Part shown: piece after piece, positions 8,410-18,964 of the stretch | Layout: each line of letters begins with the position of its first letter | Position numbering within the stretch: the first letter of the stretch is position 1 | The notes under the pieces: generated by a model | Databases searched by the model: none | Seen by the model: only the letters and a program-made list of their open reading frames with translations | Told to the model about the DNA's origin: nothing | Source: Candidatus Onthocola gallistercoris | Lineage (GTDB): Bacteria > Bacillota > Clostridia > Lachnospirales > Lachnospiraceae | NCBI GenBank assembly: GCA_018715345.1 | Contig: DVLT01000067.1 | Span: 1 to 54,538 of the forward strand | Direction of reading: 5' to 3' | DNA: 54,538 bases | Translations under genes and position numbers: made by a program

Positions 8410-9894
8410 TCAGACCATATCACCATTGATGTCTTCATACAAGTCTTTTACGGTCTCATAAATACGTTTAAAACGTTCATAGCGGATCGCATACATATCT
8501 GCCAACCCTTTATCCGGTTCATACCTCTTTTCTACTTTTACAAAGTTTTTCACATCTTTGTGTTCATACCATCCCAGCCCCACGGCTGCCGCAAAAGCCG
8601 CGCCGATGGCTCCGGAATGACGGGATTCTTCCGGCACATATACCGGAATCTGCAGGATATCCGCCATCATCTGCATCCACTGAGGCGACAGGGAGCCGCC
8701 GCCGTTGACGCCGATTTCCCGGATTTCTTTGCCAATATCTTTTGTATACAGTTCCATCTGCCATTTCATGCTGAAACAGAGACATTCCATAACCGCCCGG
8801 ATCATATGGGCTCTTGTGTGCCGTTCACTGATGTTAAAGAACATGGCGCGGATATACACATCCGCCACAGGGAACTGCTCCCCGAAAAGCCATGGCGTCG
8901 CATAGGGGCCATCCAGTTCCGGCTCTGTGCTGTCCACTTCCTGTCCGATCAGATCGAAGATTTTTCCGCCCAGCGCTTCATGTTCCTTCTTATAAAGCTG
9001 GTCAATAGCCCAGTTAAACATCAGACAGCAGCTGTTGGTACATCCGCCGTAGATCAGCAGATCCGGATCAATGCTCTTGATCTGATAACTGCCCTCCGAT
9101 GTCTCATAAGGCCGGTCGATCAGAACGGAAAGCCATCCGCTGCTGCCCAGATACAGATGGGCGTCTCCCTCTTTACCGCAGCCGCAGCCGGCGGCGGCTG
9201 CCGGGACATCGATCATACCGCCAAACACCGGGATACCTGGAACCAGGCCCAGATCTTTGGCGCCTTTTTCGTCCAGTCTCCCGTATTCCTTACAGGCTTC
9301 CACCACCGGCGCCAGCTTGGACCGATCCACATCGGCCAGGGTAGCCGCATAATAGGCTTCTATATCCGGATGATAAGTGACAACCCCCGGATGATCCTTC
9401 GGAACCGCCATGATGCCTGTAGCTTTAAACTGCAGAAAACCATCACAGTCCAGAAAGTATTTTGTCTTTTCATACAGTTCCGGCTCATTTTGCTTGATCC
9501 ACAGAATACGTGACTGGTAGTCCTGGCTGCGCACCATTTCCGCGCCGCAGCGCTCATTGATCTCCTGTGCCTGCCTTTCCGCCCGCCCGTCCAGCCAGCT
9601 GATGGCGTTGTGAAGCACGTTTCCATATTTATCCACCGGTATCATCGTAAAGGACTGGACGCTGAAAGAAAGCCCCTTCACATCCTGCGGTGATACGCCG
9701 GCGCTTTCGATCACCCCTTTTGTTACTTCGCAGACTGCGTTCCAGAAATCATCCGGACGCTGTTCCACATACAGAGGTCTGGGTTTAAGAAGCGGATAAC
9801 CCTTTTCTTTTACTGCCAGTATTTTCCCATTCTTGTCAACTAAAGCTGCTTTTACCCCACTTGTCCCAAAATCATAAGCCGCTATACAGTTCAT
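8410..9894 (-). CDS. FGGY-family carbohydrate kinase (xylulokinase-like)
   Basis: Predicted 494 residues, usual family length. The N-terminal ATPase fold starts AAYDFGTSGVKAALVD. The substrate-side motif SWLDGRAERQ, the GGMIDVPAAAAGCG loop, the LYLGSSGW phosphate motif and the C-terminal NGGGSLSPQWMQMMADIL FGGY signature are all visible. It should phosphorylate a sugar, ketose or polyol with ATP. The substrate cannot be read from sequence. It sits 27 bp behind a class-III aminotransferase, behind the same promoter, and has a strong AGGAGGAGG ribosome site. No sugar transporter or isomerase lies beside it, so ordinary xylose use is not supported by context. Confidence 0.85.
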   Translation of the reverse strand: MNCIAAYDFGTSGVKAALVDKNGKILAVKEKGYPLLKPRPLYVEQRPDDFWNAVCEVTKGVIESAGVSPQDVKGLSFSVQSFTMIPVDKYGNVLHNAISWLDGRAERQAQEINERCGAEMVRSQDYQSRILWIKQNEPELYEKTKYFLDCDGFLQFKATGIMAVPKDHPGVVTYHPDIEAYYAATLADVDRSKLAPVVEACKEYGRLDEKGAKDLGLVPGIPVFGGMIDVPAAAAGCGCGKEGDAHLYLGSSGWLSVLIDRPYETSEGSYQIKSIDPDLLIYGGCTNSCCLMFNWAIDQLYKKEHEALGGKIFDLIGQEVDSTEPELDGPYATPWLFGEQFPVADVYIRAMFFNISERHTRAHMIRAVMECLCFSMKWQMELYTKDIGKEIREIGVNGGGSLSPQWMQMMADILQIPVYVPEESRHSGAIGAAFAAAVGLGWYEHKDVKNFVKVEKRYEPDKGLADMYAIRYERFKRIYETVKDLYEDINGDMV

Positions 9895-9921
9895 AAACCT
9901 CCTCCTTATCTGCTGTTTTAT

Positions 9922-11355
9922 TTATTCGTATTCACGGAATACCCTGTCGTAAACATCCAGCGCGTCATCCAGGATATCGATGCTTCCATAAGGCAGGTAA
10001 GTCTTTCCGCCATTGGCTATGATCAGTCCTTCCGCTGCCAGAGCCATGGAAAATTCAATGTAATTCATATAAGCGTCCTGCATCTGAACCGCGTATTCCG
10101 GATCGGATTCTTTGTAAAAATACGGAATATGCTGCAGACCGCTCACATCAATATGTAAAATAGATGAATGATGGAACAGGATTGCCGGCACATCGTATTT
10201 TTCTGTTATAGAGGCGATACCTTTCATGAAGTAGTCGGACGCTTTATCCAACGCTTCATGGACATTTTTCTCTGCCAGTTCTTTGATGACTGTGATGCCG
10301 GCCAAAGTAGTCAACGGATTGGCGCTTAATGTACCGCCGACTTTGACTTTATTTTCGGATGCGGCGCTGACTCCGGCGGCAAGCATACTCATGATGTCTT
10401 TCCTTCCTCCGATGCCGCCGGAACAGCCGAATCCGCCTCCGATGATCTTTCCGAATACTGTCAGATCCGGATGAGTGCCGAATATGGCCTGGGCGCCGCC
10501 CATACCCAGGCGGAAGCCGGTAACCACCTCATCATATATGAGAAGCATGCCATATTTATCGCAAAGTTTACGAGCCGCTGTATGGTACTCCTTTGTTGTG
10601 GGAACCGCACCGCTGTCCTGACCTACAGCTTCCATGATGAACGCGGCTACGCCGCCGTCATTCTCGTACTTCTGGATCATGGCTTCCAATGCTTCCACAT
10701 CATTGATCGGTACGCAATGGGTATTCTGGAAACAATCCAGCGGAATACCATTGAGCATACCATTATCCACTGGCTTGTTATTATATACCAGCTGATCGCT
10801 CCATCCATGGTATCCTCCCAGGAAACGGATGATGTGTTTTTTCCCTGTGTAGGCCCGGGCCAGGCGGATCGCAATGATATCTGCTTCTGTCCCGCTTCCC
10901 AAAGACCGGAACATCTCGATGGAAGGCATATATTTATGGATAAGTTCCGCCAGTTCCCTTTCATAAGGGCTGTAAAGGCCTGTCAAAGAAGAATTTTCCA
11001 TGATCTGCTTCACTGCCGCGTCCCTGACTGCCGGGTAATTGTTACCCAGGATGATCGGTCCTCCGGCACACAGGAAATCAATATAGCGGTTTCCGTCAAT
11101 ATCATATAAATAAGGTCCTTCCGCTTTTGTCACAGCCAGCGGGAACGGATGGTTATTGGCCAGATTGTGCTGAATGCCTCCGGGTATGACTTCCTTTGCC
11201 TTTGCAGTCTCAACTTTGGAAGCGGCGCATTTTTCGTCAAAATGTTTCATATACCGGTCAATGGCACTTCGCTTCAGATGTTTACGATGTTTCATCAGTT
11301 CGCCCGCCTGGGCATGGATAGACGCATAATCATACTCGTTTAATAATTTGGACAT
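9922..11355 (-). CDS. Class-III PLP-dependent aminotransferase (glutamate-1-semialdehyde mutase-like)
   Basis: Predicted 477 residues starting MSKLLNEYDYASIHAQ at the ATG with AAGGGG seven bases upstream. Class-III features are visible: FRSLGSGTEADIIAIRLAR for cofactor phosphate binding, GGYHGWSDQ, the LIYDEVVTGFRLGMGG aspartate motif, and the Schiff-base lysine in LTVFGKIIGGGFGCSGG. The closest general type is the HemL/omega-aminotransferase group, but it is longer at the N-terminus and no haem genes are nearby. It probably transfers an amino group to or from a hydroxy- or sugar-derived aldehyde. With the FGGY kinase it forms a two-gene operon whose pathway I cannot name. Own strong promoter and an A-rich leader. 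Confidence 0.85.
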   Translation of the reverse strand: MSKLLNEYDYASIHAQAGELMKHRKHLKRSAIDRYMKHFDEKCAASKVETAKAKEVIPGGIQHNLANNHPFPLAVTKAEGPYLYDIDGNRYIDFLCAGGPIILGNNYPAVRDAAVKQIMENSSLTGLYSPYERELAELIHKYMPSIEMFRSLGSGTEADIIAIRLARAYTGKKHIIRFLGGYHGWSDQLVYNNKPVDNGMLNGIPLDCFQNTHCVPINDVEALEAMIQKYENDGGVAAFIMEAVGQDSGAVPTTKEYHTAARKLCDKYGMLLIYDEVVTGFRLGMGGAQAIFGTHPDLTVFGKIIGGGFGCSGGIGGRKDIMSMLAAGVSAASENKVKVGGTLSANPLTTLAGITVIKELAEKNVHEALDKASDYFMKGIASITEKYDVPAILFHHSSILHIDVSGLQHIPYFYKESDPEYAVQMQDAYMNYIEFSMALAAEGLIIANGGKTYLPYGSIDILDDALDVYDRVFREYE

Positions 11356-11430
11356 GTGTGATCCCCTTTCTGTTTGTTTTATGATGTTTTTTTTATTTCC
11401 TTTGGTTTTATGTATTGTATGTTTTATTTT

Positions 11431-11459
11431 AATATACATCTTTATATTTGCATTGTCAA
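11431..11459 (-). promoter_or_regulatory. SigA promoter of the aminotransferase/FGGY operon
   Basis: TTGACA (11454-11459), 17-bp spacer, TATATT (11431-11436). Followed by a leader of about 70 nt rich in A. The upstream stretch 11460-11530 is very AT-rich (UP-element-like). Confidence 0.85.
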
Positions 11460-11644
11460 TTATAATTATACTATAGTTTATAATTTGTTTATTTTATGCT
11501 ATTTCAAGCAACAAACATACTACATAAGATTATTTCAGGAAATTAAAAAGTATATAAATGTCTATTCGGAAAATTTTCTGATTTTTTAGAAGTGATATTG
11601 GGTGAATGTGATCTGTTATTTCTGAATTTTTTTGTCTGATCGGT

Positions 11645-11770
11645 AAAAAAAGTCCTTATGGAAAGGCGGGATACCGCTGACTTTGGGGGAATCTTATTTC
11701 CGGCGGTAGAAATCACCCCGGAACTACCGCCGGATCCCGGGGCAACCCTTCCCCAGCGGTAGCTCCCCTT
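11645..11770 (-). other. Large nested palindrome in gene-free spacer (terminator or structured RNA)
   Basis: The 460-bp spacer 11356-11815 holds no convincing gene. Its centre is a nested inverted repeat: inner 11-bp perfect arms TCCGGCGGTAG (11699-11709) and CTACCGCCGGA (11724-11734), and outer arms ACCGCTG (11673-11679) with CAGCGGT (11754-11760) and GGGGAA with TTCCCC. In minus sense it follows the HAD gene. After a further small CCTT...AAGG hairpin it ends in TTTTTTT (about 11644-11650). Terminator function fits, but the structure is much larger than needed. It matches no riboswitch that I recognise. Confidence 0.6.
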
Positions 11771-11815
11771 AGAAACCAGTCCGTCACTGATCCTATTTTT
11801 CAAAATCTTTTCTGC

Positions 11816-12706
11816 TTAATGGATGATCCACTTTTCCAGAGCCATGGCAATACCATCATCCCGGTTACTTTCGGTCACAAACCGGGCATGCTGCTTCACA
11901 TAATCGGCGGCATTGCCCATGGCAATGGCCGTACCCACAGCTTCAAACATCTCCACATCATTCTCTCCGTCGCCAAAAGCGCAGACTTCTGACGGCTTCA
12001 CACCGTCTTCTTCCATAAGCATTTTCAAAGTATTTCCTTTGGTCACATCTTTCGGAGAGATTTCGATCAACCTGGGGCAGGTACGGGCAATTTCATATTC
12101 TGTTCCGAAACGTTTTTTTAATTTTCTGTACGCCCCTTCATTTGTCTCCGGATCGGCACAGCAGTTGATCTTGTTCAGTTCATCCGGCACTTGAGAAACA
12201 TTTTCAATCTGTACCTGAAGGGGATAGCCGCCCCGGGTATCGGTGATCCAAGTCCAGGAGCCGCCCAGATTTGGATAATCCGGTGGAAGGCCCCTTGCCT
12301 TCCGTTCCGCCTCTTTTAAAGCCACCTGCCATTGGGGGATCCAGTAATAGATGGCCTTGTCCTGATAACACTGGACTTCCACCTGACAGCCTTTACAGAA
12401 ATCAAACAATTCCCTGATCTGTCCGCCTTCCAGGCGGCGGATGATGCGCCGCTCTTCCTTCTCCAGGTCGTAGACGGCCATACCGTTGACTTCGATCAGG
12501 CGACCGCCATACCTGTCCATTGCCAGTTCTTTTGCATAAGGCATGAGCCGGGGATAACTTCTGCCGCTGGCCAGGATAAGGCGGATCCCCTGTTTCTGGC
12601 AAGACATCAAGCATGCTTTTGTCCGGGGAGATATCTGATCCCAGGGATTTAATAAGGTGCCGTCCATATCCAAAACGATCCACTTTATCGAATATGTGTT
12701 TTCCAT
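11816..12706 (-). CDS. HAD superfamily hydrolase, Cof type (IIB)
   Basis: About 296 residues from the ATG at 12706, which has AAAGGT ten bases upstream; another ATG at 12724 lacks a ribosome site. HAD motif I is VLDMDGTLLN, motif II LILASGRSYPR, the motif III lysine lies in KDVTKGNTLKML, and motif IV is AFGDGENDVEMFE. A Cof-type cap domain lies between. This family dephosphorylates sugar phosphates, nucleotides or PLP/FMN in the cytosol; the substrate is open. It is adjacent to the beta-glucoside PTS genes but separated from them by a terminator, so it is probably transcribed alone. Confidence 0.85.
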   Translation of the reverse strand: MENTYSIKWIVLDMDGTLLNPWDQISPRTKACLMSCQKQGIRLILASGRSYPRLMPYAKELAMDRYGGRLIEVNGMAVYDLEKEERRIIRRLEGGQIRELFDFCKGCQVEVQCYQDKAIYYWIPQWQVALKEAERKARGLPPDYPNLGGSWTWITDTRGGYPLQVQIENVSQVPDELNKINCCADPETNEGAYRKLKKRFGTEYEIARTCPRLIEISPKDVTKGNTLKMLMEEDGVKPSEVCAFGDGENDVEMFEAVGTAIAMGNAADYVKQHARFVTESNRDDGIAMALEKWIIH

Positions 12707-12813
12707 TGCGGTCCGACCTTTCATCCGTTATTTGGGATCATTATACTGCCCTGTAAGGTATTCCACAAGTCTTGATCTTGGCAGACCGCAGCCGCTTGCC
12801 GAAGTATACGCGC

Positions 12814-12858
12814 AAAACGGGACAAAACATCCTGCTGCGGATGTTCTGTCCCGTTTTT
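12814..12858. terminator. Bidirectional-looking intrinsic terminator after the GH1 operon
   Basis: Arms AAAACGGGACAaAACATCC and GGATGTtCTGTCCCGTTTTT around TGCTGC, directly after the 6-phospho-beta-glucosidase stop. Confidence 0.85.
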
Positions 12859-12874
12859 GACTCATATGTCATCT

Positions 12875-14861
<1,987 letters not shown>

Positions 14862-14862
14862 A

Positions 14863-16251
14863 TCACTTCGTTTCCTTTCCATCATATAAGACAAAGGTGA
14901 CAAGGAAGGATATAAGAAACGCGACAGCCACCCCGGCCACAATGGCCATGATCGTATTCTCGAAGATGACTACGCCAAGAATACTGGAATAACCCATACT
15001 GAAAGCTTTCGCTCCCATGAACCCGGCAACGGCGCCGCCGGCAAGACCGCCCAGCACCAGTCCGATCATGGGTTTTCTCAGCCTTAAGTTGACACCGTAA
15101 AGGGCCGGTTCGGATACACCGGAGATGATGGCGCCGATACCTGCCGAAATGGCTGCGGTACGCATATCCTTGTCCTTTGTCCGGACCGCCACGGCCAGAC
15201 AGGAACCGCCTTCGGAAATGTTATGTAAGATCCAGCCCGGACGGAATACGTTGTCGTAACCCATTCTTGCCAAAAGCTCGGTCATCGGCGCGACCATGAG
15301 CATATTGACGCCCATCATGACGAGGAACGGATGGGCTGCCGCGATGATACCCGGCGCGAATCCGCCCACATGGGACTGGATCCACACGATGGCTGCAACG
15401 ATCCAGGAACCGACCACAGCGCCGGCTGGTCCGAGCAAAAGCACGGTGATCGGAAAACCGATCAGGAACACGCACAATGGCGCGAATACGGACCGGAGCA
15501 TTCCCGGAATGACGCGGTAGAAAAATTTTTCCAGGTAAGCCACCAGTACGGCGGAAAAAATACCCGGAAGAAGGGTGCTTCCATAAGTGGTCAAATAAAC
15601 CGGCAGACCCAGCATGGTGACCGATCCGCCCGCTTCCATCATGGTCACAAAGTTGGGATACAGAAGCGCTGCCGCCATGGCGATGGAAAAGGCCGGATTG
15701 GCCTTCAGCACCTTGGATGTACCATAGGCTACCAGGATGGGCATGAAGTAAAAGGGGGCCTGGGACATAAAGTCAAACAGCTGGTAAGTGGAACTTTCCG
15801 CCGCCGCAGGGGCAAAGTAGCTGACAAGGGAAAGAACGACTCGGAGCATACCTGCGCCATAAACAACAGTGATAAAAGGCGTCATGGCCTGTCCCATAAA
15901 CAGGATGACTTTGCTGAAATAGTATTTAAAATTTTTCTTTTCCGTGCTTTTTATCAGATCTTCGTCCAGATTTTCATCAATGGCGTCCTCCGTTTCAACG
16001 GAGTAGTTTTTCACAATAAGATCATACACCTGGAACAAATGCTCGCCGAGGATGATCTGGTACTGCCCGTTGCCATAAACAACGCCAAGGACTCCCGGAA
16101 GTTTCTTGATCTCGTCATCTTTGGCGATCTTCCGGTCATACAGGAAAAACCGGAGTCTTGTCACACAGTGGGTGACCGTCTTTACATTTTTTACGCCGCC
16201 GATATTTTCCATGATCTTTGCGGATAAAGCTTCGTAATCGATCTTTGCCAT
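14863..16251 (-). CDS. PTS beta-glucoside-family IIBC permease
   Basis: Predicted 462 residues from the ATG at 16251 (MAKIDYEALSAKIM), with GGAGG eight bases upstream. The N-terminal IIB domain has the phosphocysteine in THCVTRLRFFLYD (about C29). Then comes an acidic linker (about 90-115) and a IIC domain of about ten membrane segments from residue 120. The IIC carries the GISEPALYGV-type motif (SGVSEPALYGVNLRLR) of the glucose/beta-glucoside superfamily. It imports and phosphorylates an aryl- or oligo-beta-glucoside. Sixteen bases separate it from licT upstream. Confidence 0.92.
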   Translation of the reverse strand: MAKIDYEALSAKIMENIGGVKNVKTVTHCVTRLRFFLYDRKIAKDDEIKKLPGVLGVVYGNGQYQIILGEHLFQVYDLIVKNYSVETEDAIDENLDEDLIKSTEKKNFKYYFSKVILFMGQAMTPFITVVYGAGMLRVVLSLVSYFAPAAAESSTYQLFDFMSQAPFYFMPILVAYGTSKVLKANPAFSIAMAAALLYPNFVTMMEAGGSVTMLGLPVYLTTYGSTLLPGIFSAVLVAYLEKFFYRVIPGMLRSVFAPLCVFLIGFPITVLLLGPAGAVVGSWIVAAIVWIQSHVGGFAPGIIAAAHPFLVMMGVNMLMVAPMTELLARMGYDNVFRPGWILHNISEGGSCLAVAVRTKDKDMRTAAISAGIGAIISGVSEPALYGVNLRLRKPMIGLVLGGLAGGAVAGFMGAKAFSMGYSSILGVVIFENTIMAIVAGVAVAFLISFLVTFVLYDGKETK

Positions 16252-16266
16252 ATTGCTTCCCTCCAA

Positions 16267-17133
16267 TTATTTTTTTGTCGTTTTATACAGCCGTACGATG
16301 TGGAGCATGAGATAGATACAGTCCTCATCCGTACACTGATAACCGAAATGTTCCATGACATAACCAGAAATCTTTTTTACACAGTCAATAGCGTCTGCAT
16401 ATTCGGATTTGATCTGGTCAAATATAAATTCCATGCCTGTCACATCGGGTACAACCTGCTGTGACAATATATTTTTTAAGAAAAATTTCAAATGAATAAT
16501 AAATCGGGAATAGGTGAGGGAATCTTCGTCCAATGTGACATTCAGATGCTCCGACACTATTCTGACAATATCCGACACGGCCCGCATGATGACCAGCGTC
16601 TGATGATTCGATTTATTCTCAGTTGCAGTAATCAAGTGAAAGGCGATGGAAGTCGCTTCTTCTTTTGGAAGAGTGATATGGAACCGGGCGTTGATCATCT
16701 TCACCGCATCTTCTCCAATGTGGTACTCTTCCTTGTAGAATCGCTTGACTTCTTCATTGACCAGTTTAGGTATCTCATTCCCTTGGCGATACTGGGTCAT
16801 GCTGAAATGGATATGATCCGCCAGGCTGACCAGCAGATTCACATTGAATTTCCCTTGCAGATGTTTCTGCGCATAGTCAATGATTTCCTGGGCGACTTCA
16901 ATAACTTCAAACGGCACTTCCTCAAACAGAGTAAACACACCGCTGCCCGCCTTGTCCACCAGCACGTACGTCTTCATGATCTCCTCCGGATAGACCGGCT
17001 CGTTTTTATGTTTACGAAATCCCAATCCTTTTCCGATAGCAACCACTTCCCGGCCACGGAAATCCTTTGCTATCACGATATTGTTGTTTATGATCTTTAC
17101 AACGATCAGGACCTGTCTGAAATCTTCCTTCAC
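16267..17133 (-). CDS. licT: LicT/BglG-type transcriptional antiterminator
   Basis: Predicted 288 residues. The start is a GTG at 17133 with AGGAGG seven bases upstream. The N-terminal RNA-binding CAT domain (about 10-65) contains VVKIINNNIVIAKDFRGREVVAIGKGLGF. Two PRD domains follow (about 75-170 and 180-285), with conserved histidines in ADHIHFSM, ITLPKEEATSIAFH and the late LMLHIVRLY. When its PRDs are suitably phosphorylated by the PTS, it binds the RAT hairpin in its own leader and prevents termination, switching on itself, IIBC, IIA and GH1. Symbol given by family; the true LicT orthologue was not tested. Confidence 0.9.
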   Translation of the reverse strand: MKEDFRQVLIVVKIINNNIVIAKDFRGREVVAIGKGLGFRKHKNEPVYPEEIMKTYVLVDKAGSGVFTLFEEVPFEVIEVAQEIIDYAQKHLQGKFNVNLLVSLADHIHFSMTQYRQGNEIPKLVNEEVKRFYKEEYHIGEDAVKMINARFHITLPKEEATSIAFHLITATENKSNHQTLVIMRAVSDIVRIVSEHLNVTLDEDSLTYSRFIIHLKFFLKNILSQQVVPDVTGMEFIFDQIKSEYADAIDCVKKISGYVMEHFGYQCTDEDCIYLMLHIVRLYKTTKK

Positions 17134-17201
17134 TTTCTTACCTCCTTTCCAGAACAGGATACCTCAGGGATGTTTCCTGTATTCACAGCTTTTTTTGAAA
17201 C

Positions 17202-17289
17202 AAAAAAAGGCAAACTCCATGTGCGGCTGATGACTCTTACAGCCGTATCATAGAATTTGCCTTAATAGCTAAGATTAAGTAACAAGCCT
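17202..17289 (-). promoter_or_regulatory. RAT antiterminator site with overlapping terminator
   Basis: In transcript sense an AGGCTTGTTACT...AGGCAAA element (about 17256-17288) resembles the LicT-family ribonucleic antiterminator. It overlaps a terminator with arms AAGGCAAA(TTC) and (G)AGTTTGCCTT (outer limits 17208-17262), followed by seven T. This is the classic mutually exclusive arrangement ahead of a bgl operon. Confidence 0.88.
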
Positions 17290-17326
17290 ATATATCTCTG
17301 TCCTAAAATTTCTTTTCTTAGGCAGT

Positions 17327-17355
17327 ATGATAATATAAATCTTATTTCTTGTCAA
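17327..17355 (-). promoter_or_regulatory. SigA promoter of the licT-IIBC-IIA-GH1 operon
   Basis: TTGACA (17350-17355), 17-bp spacer, TATCAT (17327-17332), about 30 bp ahead of the RAT element. Confidence 0.85.
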
Positions 17356-17468
17356 TAGTTTTTGCATTTTTTACAATTTGCCCATTGTTATATATGCAAT
17401 TTTGTAGAATATGTCCAAAAGTCTTCGATTACCGTTTTCAAGCCTTTCCTCTGTATCCCGTTATATCA

Positions 17469-17495
17469 CGGAAGGATCCCAAGCAGATCCTTCCG
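17469..17495. terminator. Terminator hairpin after the GH4 gene
   Basis: Perfect 10-bp arms CGGAAGGATC / GATCCTTCCG around CCAAGCA, 21 bp past the GH4 stop. T-run is weak in the minus direction (TGATAT) and slightly better in plus (TCTTTT). Confidence 0.6.
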
Positions 17496-17515
17496 TCTTT
17501 TGGTATGAACTTCGG

Positions 17516-18940
17516 TCAGTTTTTCGGTTCTTCACCCTTTTCCAACGCTTCAATGGCTTCACTGAAATTGGGGAGCCACTGTTTCTCTGCCACAAGCAGC
17601 TCATTCAGCGCACCTTTGGCTTTATAGTAGGAATTGACCAGTGGATTGGCCACCAACGCTTCTAATGCTGCATGATAGCTTCCTGTCACCGCCGCTTCCA
17701 CAGCCAGTTTTTCATATTCTTTGGCGGCATAGATCTTGCTCATCATATGACCCGGAAGTTTCGGGAAGCACATGGGGTGGATACCTGCCGCGTTGACAAG
17801 GGATGTGGTCGTGCAGACACATTTGGGATCAAATCCCTGGATACAGCCCATGCTGGCCACATCCGGGCTGAACACTTCGTTGGTGTTGTTCCAAAGGGCA
17901 TTGATCAGCGTGATGCCGGCCTCGCCGTAGCCTTTGCCGCCCCGGGTGTTGAGGGCCAGCTGGTAAGCTCTCGGATCCAGTTTGTCATACAGTTCAAATG
18001 TACGTTTCTCAATGATCTTGACACATTCGGCACGGGTGGCATGTTCCGGCATGACCAGATCGTCGCAGACGTCTCCCACATGCTTTCTCACAGTGGCCAG
18101 CATGGACTCCCAGTGATTGCCCGAGTAGTTCTGAAGATCATTGAAATTCGTATCAAAGTCATAATAAAATTCCAGATAAGGCCCCATAGGTATGTACCCG
18201 ATGAATTTTTCAAGAGCCGGCTCCACAAATTCCCTTCTCAATGCCGGTATATTCTCCGCAGACCATTCCAAAAGCTTTTCAAAGGCTTCATCGGTCACAT
18301 CTTCACCTTTGACGTAAACCTTGCACCAGATCAGATGATTCAAACCGATGACTTCCACGAACACATCTTCAGGATCTTCCTGTCCGTAGATGGCTTTCAT
18401 GGCGTTGCGGATGACTGTTGGTCCATTGCACAGGCAGGCATATTTGACTTTGGAGTGACGGTTAAGCGCCTCGCCCACCATACCGGAAGGATTCGCCAAG
18501 TTGATCAGATAAGCGTCCGGCTTAGATACCTCTTCCATGGTATGGGCAATCTCCAGCATGGCCGGTATGGTCTTAAAGCCCATGAGCATACCGCCGGGGG
18601 CTGTGGTCTCCTGGCCGATCAGACCGTATTTAAACGGGATCGTTTCATCCATATTTCTGGCATCGGACATACCCGGACGGATGGTGGTGATCACGAAATC
18701 ACAGTCTTTTACTGCTTCTTTAAGATCTGTAGTCATGGTGATAACCGTCTCCATACCGGCTTCTTTGAACATTTTCTCCACATATCTTCCTGTACATCTG
18801 AGTCTGTATTCGTCAATGTCCATCAAACGCCATTCAGCCACCTTCATTGTATCTTTTCTTTCAATAAGCATCTCCGCAATATCCGGAAGATAGGAAGAAC
18901 CGGAACCAATATTTGCCAAAATCATTTTTTTCGTATTCAT
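17516..18940 (-). CDS. 6-phospho-beta-glucosidase, glycoside hydrolase family 4
   Basis: Predicted 474 residues. The N-terminal NAD-binding loop ILANIGSGSSYLPDIAEML, the substrate-side NLANPSGMVGEAL, the metal-site cysteine in CLCNGPTVIRN and the GLNHLIW histidine motif identify GH4. This family cleaves phosphorylated glycosides by a redox mechanism using NAD+ and a divalent metal. Adjacency to a beta-glucoside-type IIBC makes a 6-phospho-beta-glucosidase more likely than the alpha-specific or galacturonide members, but anomer and sugar are inferred. It follows IIBC by 24 bp in the same operon. Confidence 0.88.
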   Translation of the reverse strand: MNTKKMILANIGSGSSYLPDIAEMLIERKDTMKVAEWRLMDIDEYRLRCTGRYVEKMFKEAGMETVITMTTDLKEAVKDCDFVITTIRPGMSDARNMDETIPFKYGLIGQETTAPGGMLMGFKTIPAMLEIAHTMEEVSKPDAYLINLANPSGMVGEALNRHSKVKYACLCNGPTVIRNAMKAIYGQEDPEDVFVEVIGLNHLIWCKVYVKGEDVTDEAFEKLLEWSAENIPALRREFVEPALEKFIGYIPMGPYLEFYYDFDTNFNDLQNYSGNHWESMLATVRKHVGDVCDDLVMPEHATRAECVKIIEKRTFELYDKLDPRAYQLALNTRGGKGYGEAGITLINALWNNTNEVFSPDVASMGCIQGFDPKCVCTTTSLVNAAGIHPMCFPKLPGHMMSKIYAAKEYEKLAVEAAVTGSYHAALEALVANPLVNSYYKAKGALNELLVAEKQWLPNFSEAIEALEKGEEPKN

Positions 18941-18964
18941 ACTTCAAAACCTCCTGAAAAATTA

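Noticed and set aside
8389..9513. Long plus-strand frame of 374 codons
   Set aside because: It lies entirely antisense to the FGGY kinase, which has all family motifs. The same holds for the other long antisense frames, for example 17672-19000 and 42815-44038.
11645..11770. Riboswitch (c-di-AMP, manganese or glycine class) in the palindromic spacer
   Set aside because: Only isolated short strings such as AAGGGGAG or CGGGGTGA resemble these classes. The order and helices do not match, so it is left unassigned.
11543..11803. 86-codon frame in the spacer between the HAD and aminotransferase genes
   Set aside because: Composition follows the palindrome, there is no ribosome site and no recognisable protein.
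16267..17133. A second RAT element ahead of the GH4 locus
   Set aside because: The 20384-20470 leader lacks the GGCTTGTTACT-type sequence and a paired terminator, so LicT control there is not supported.
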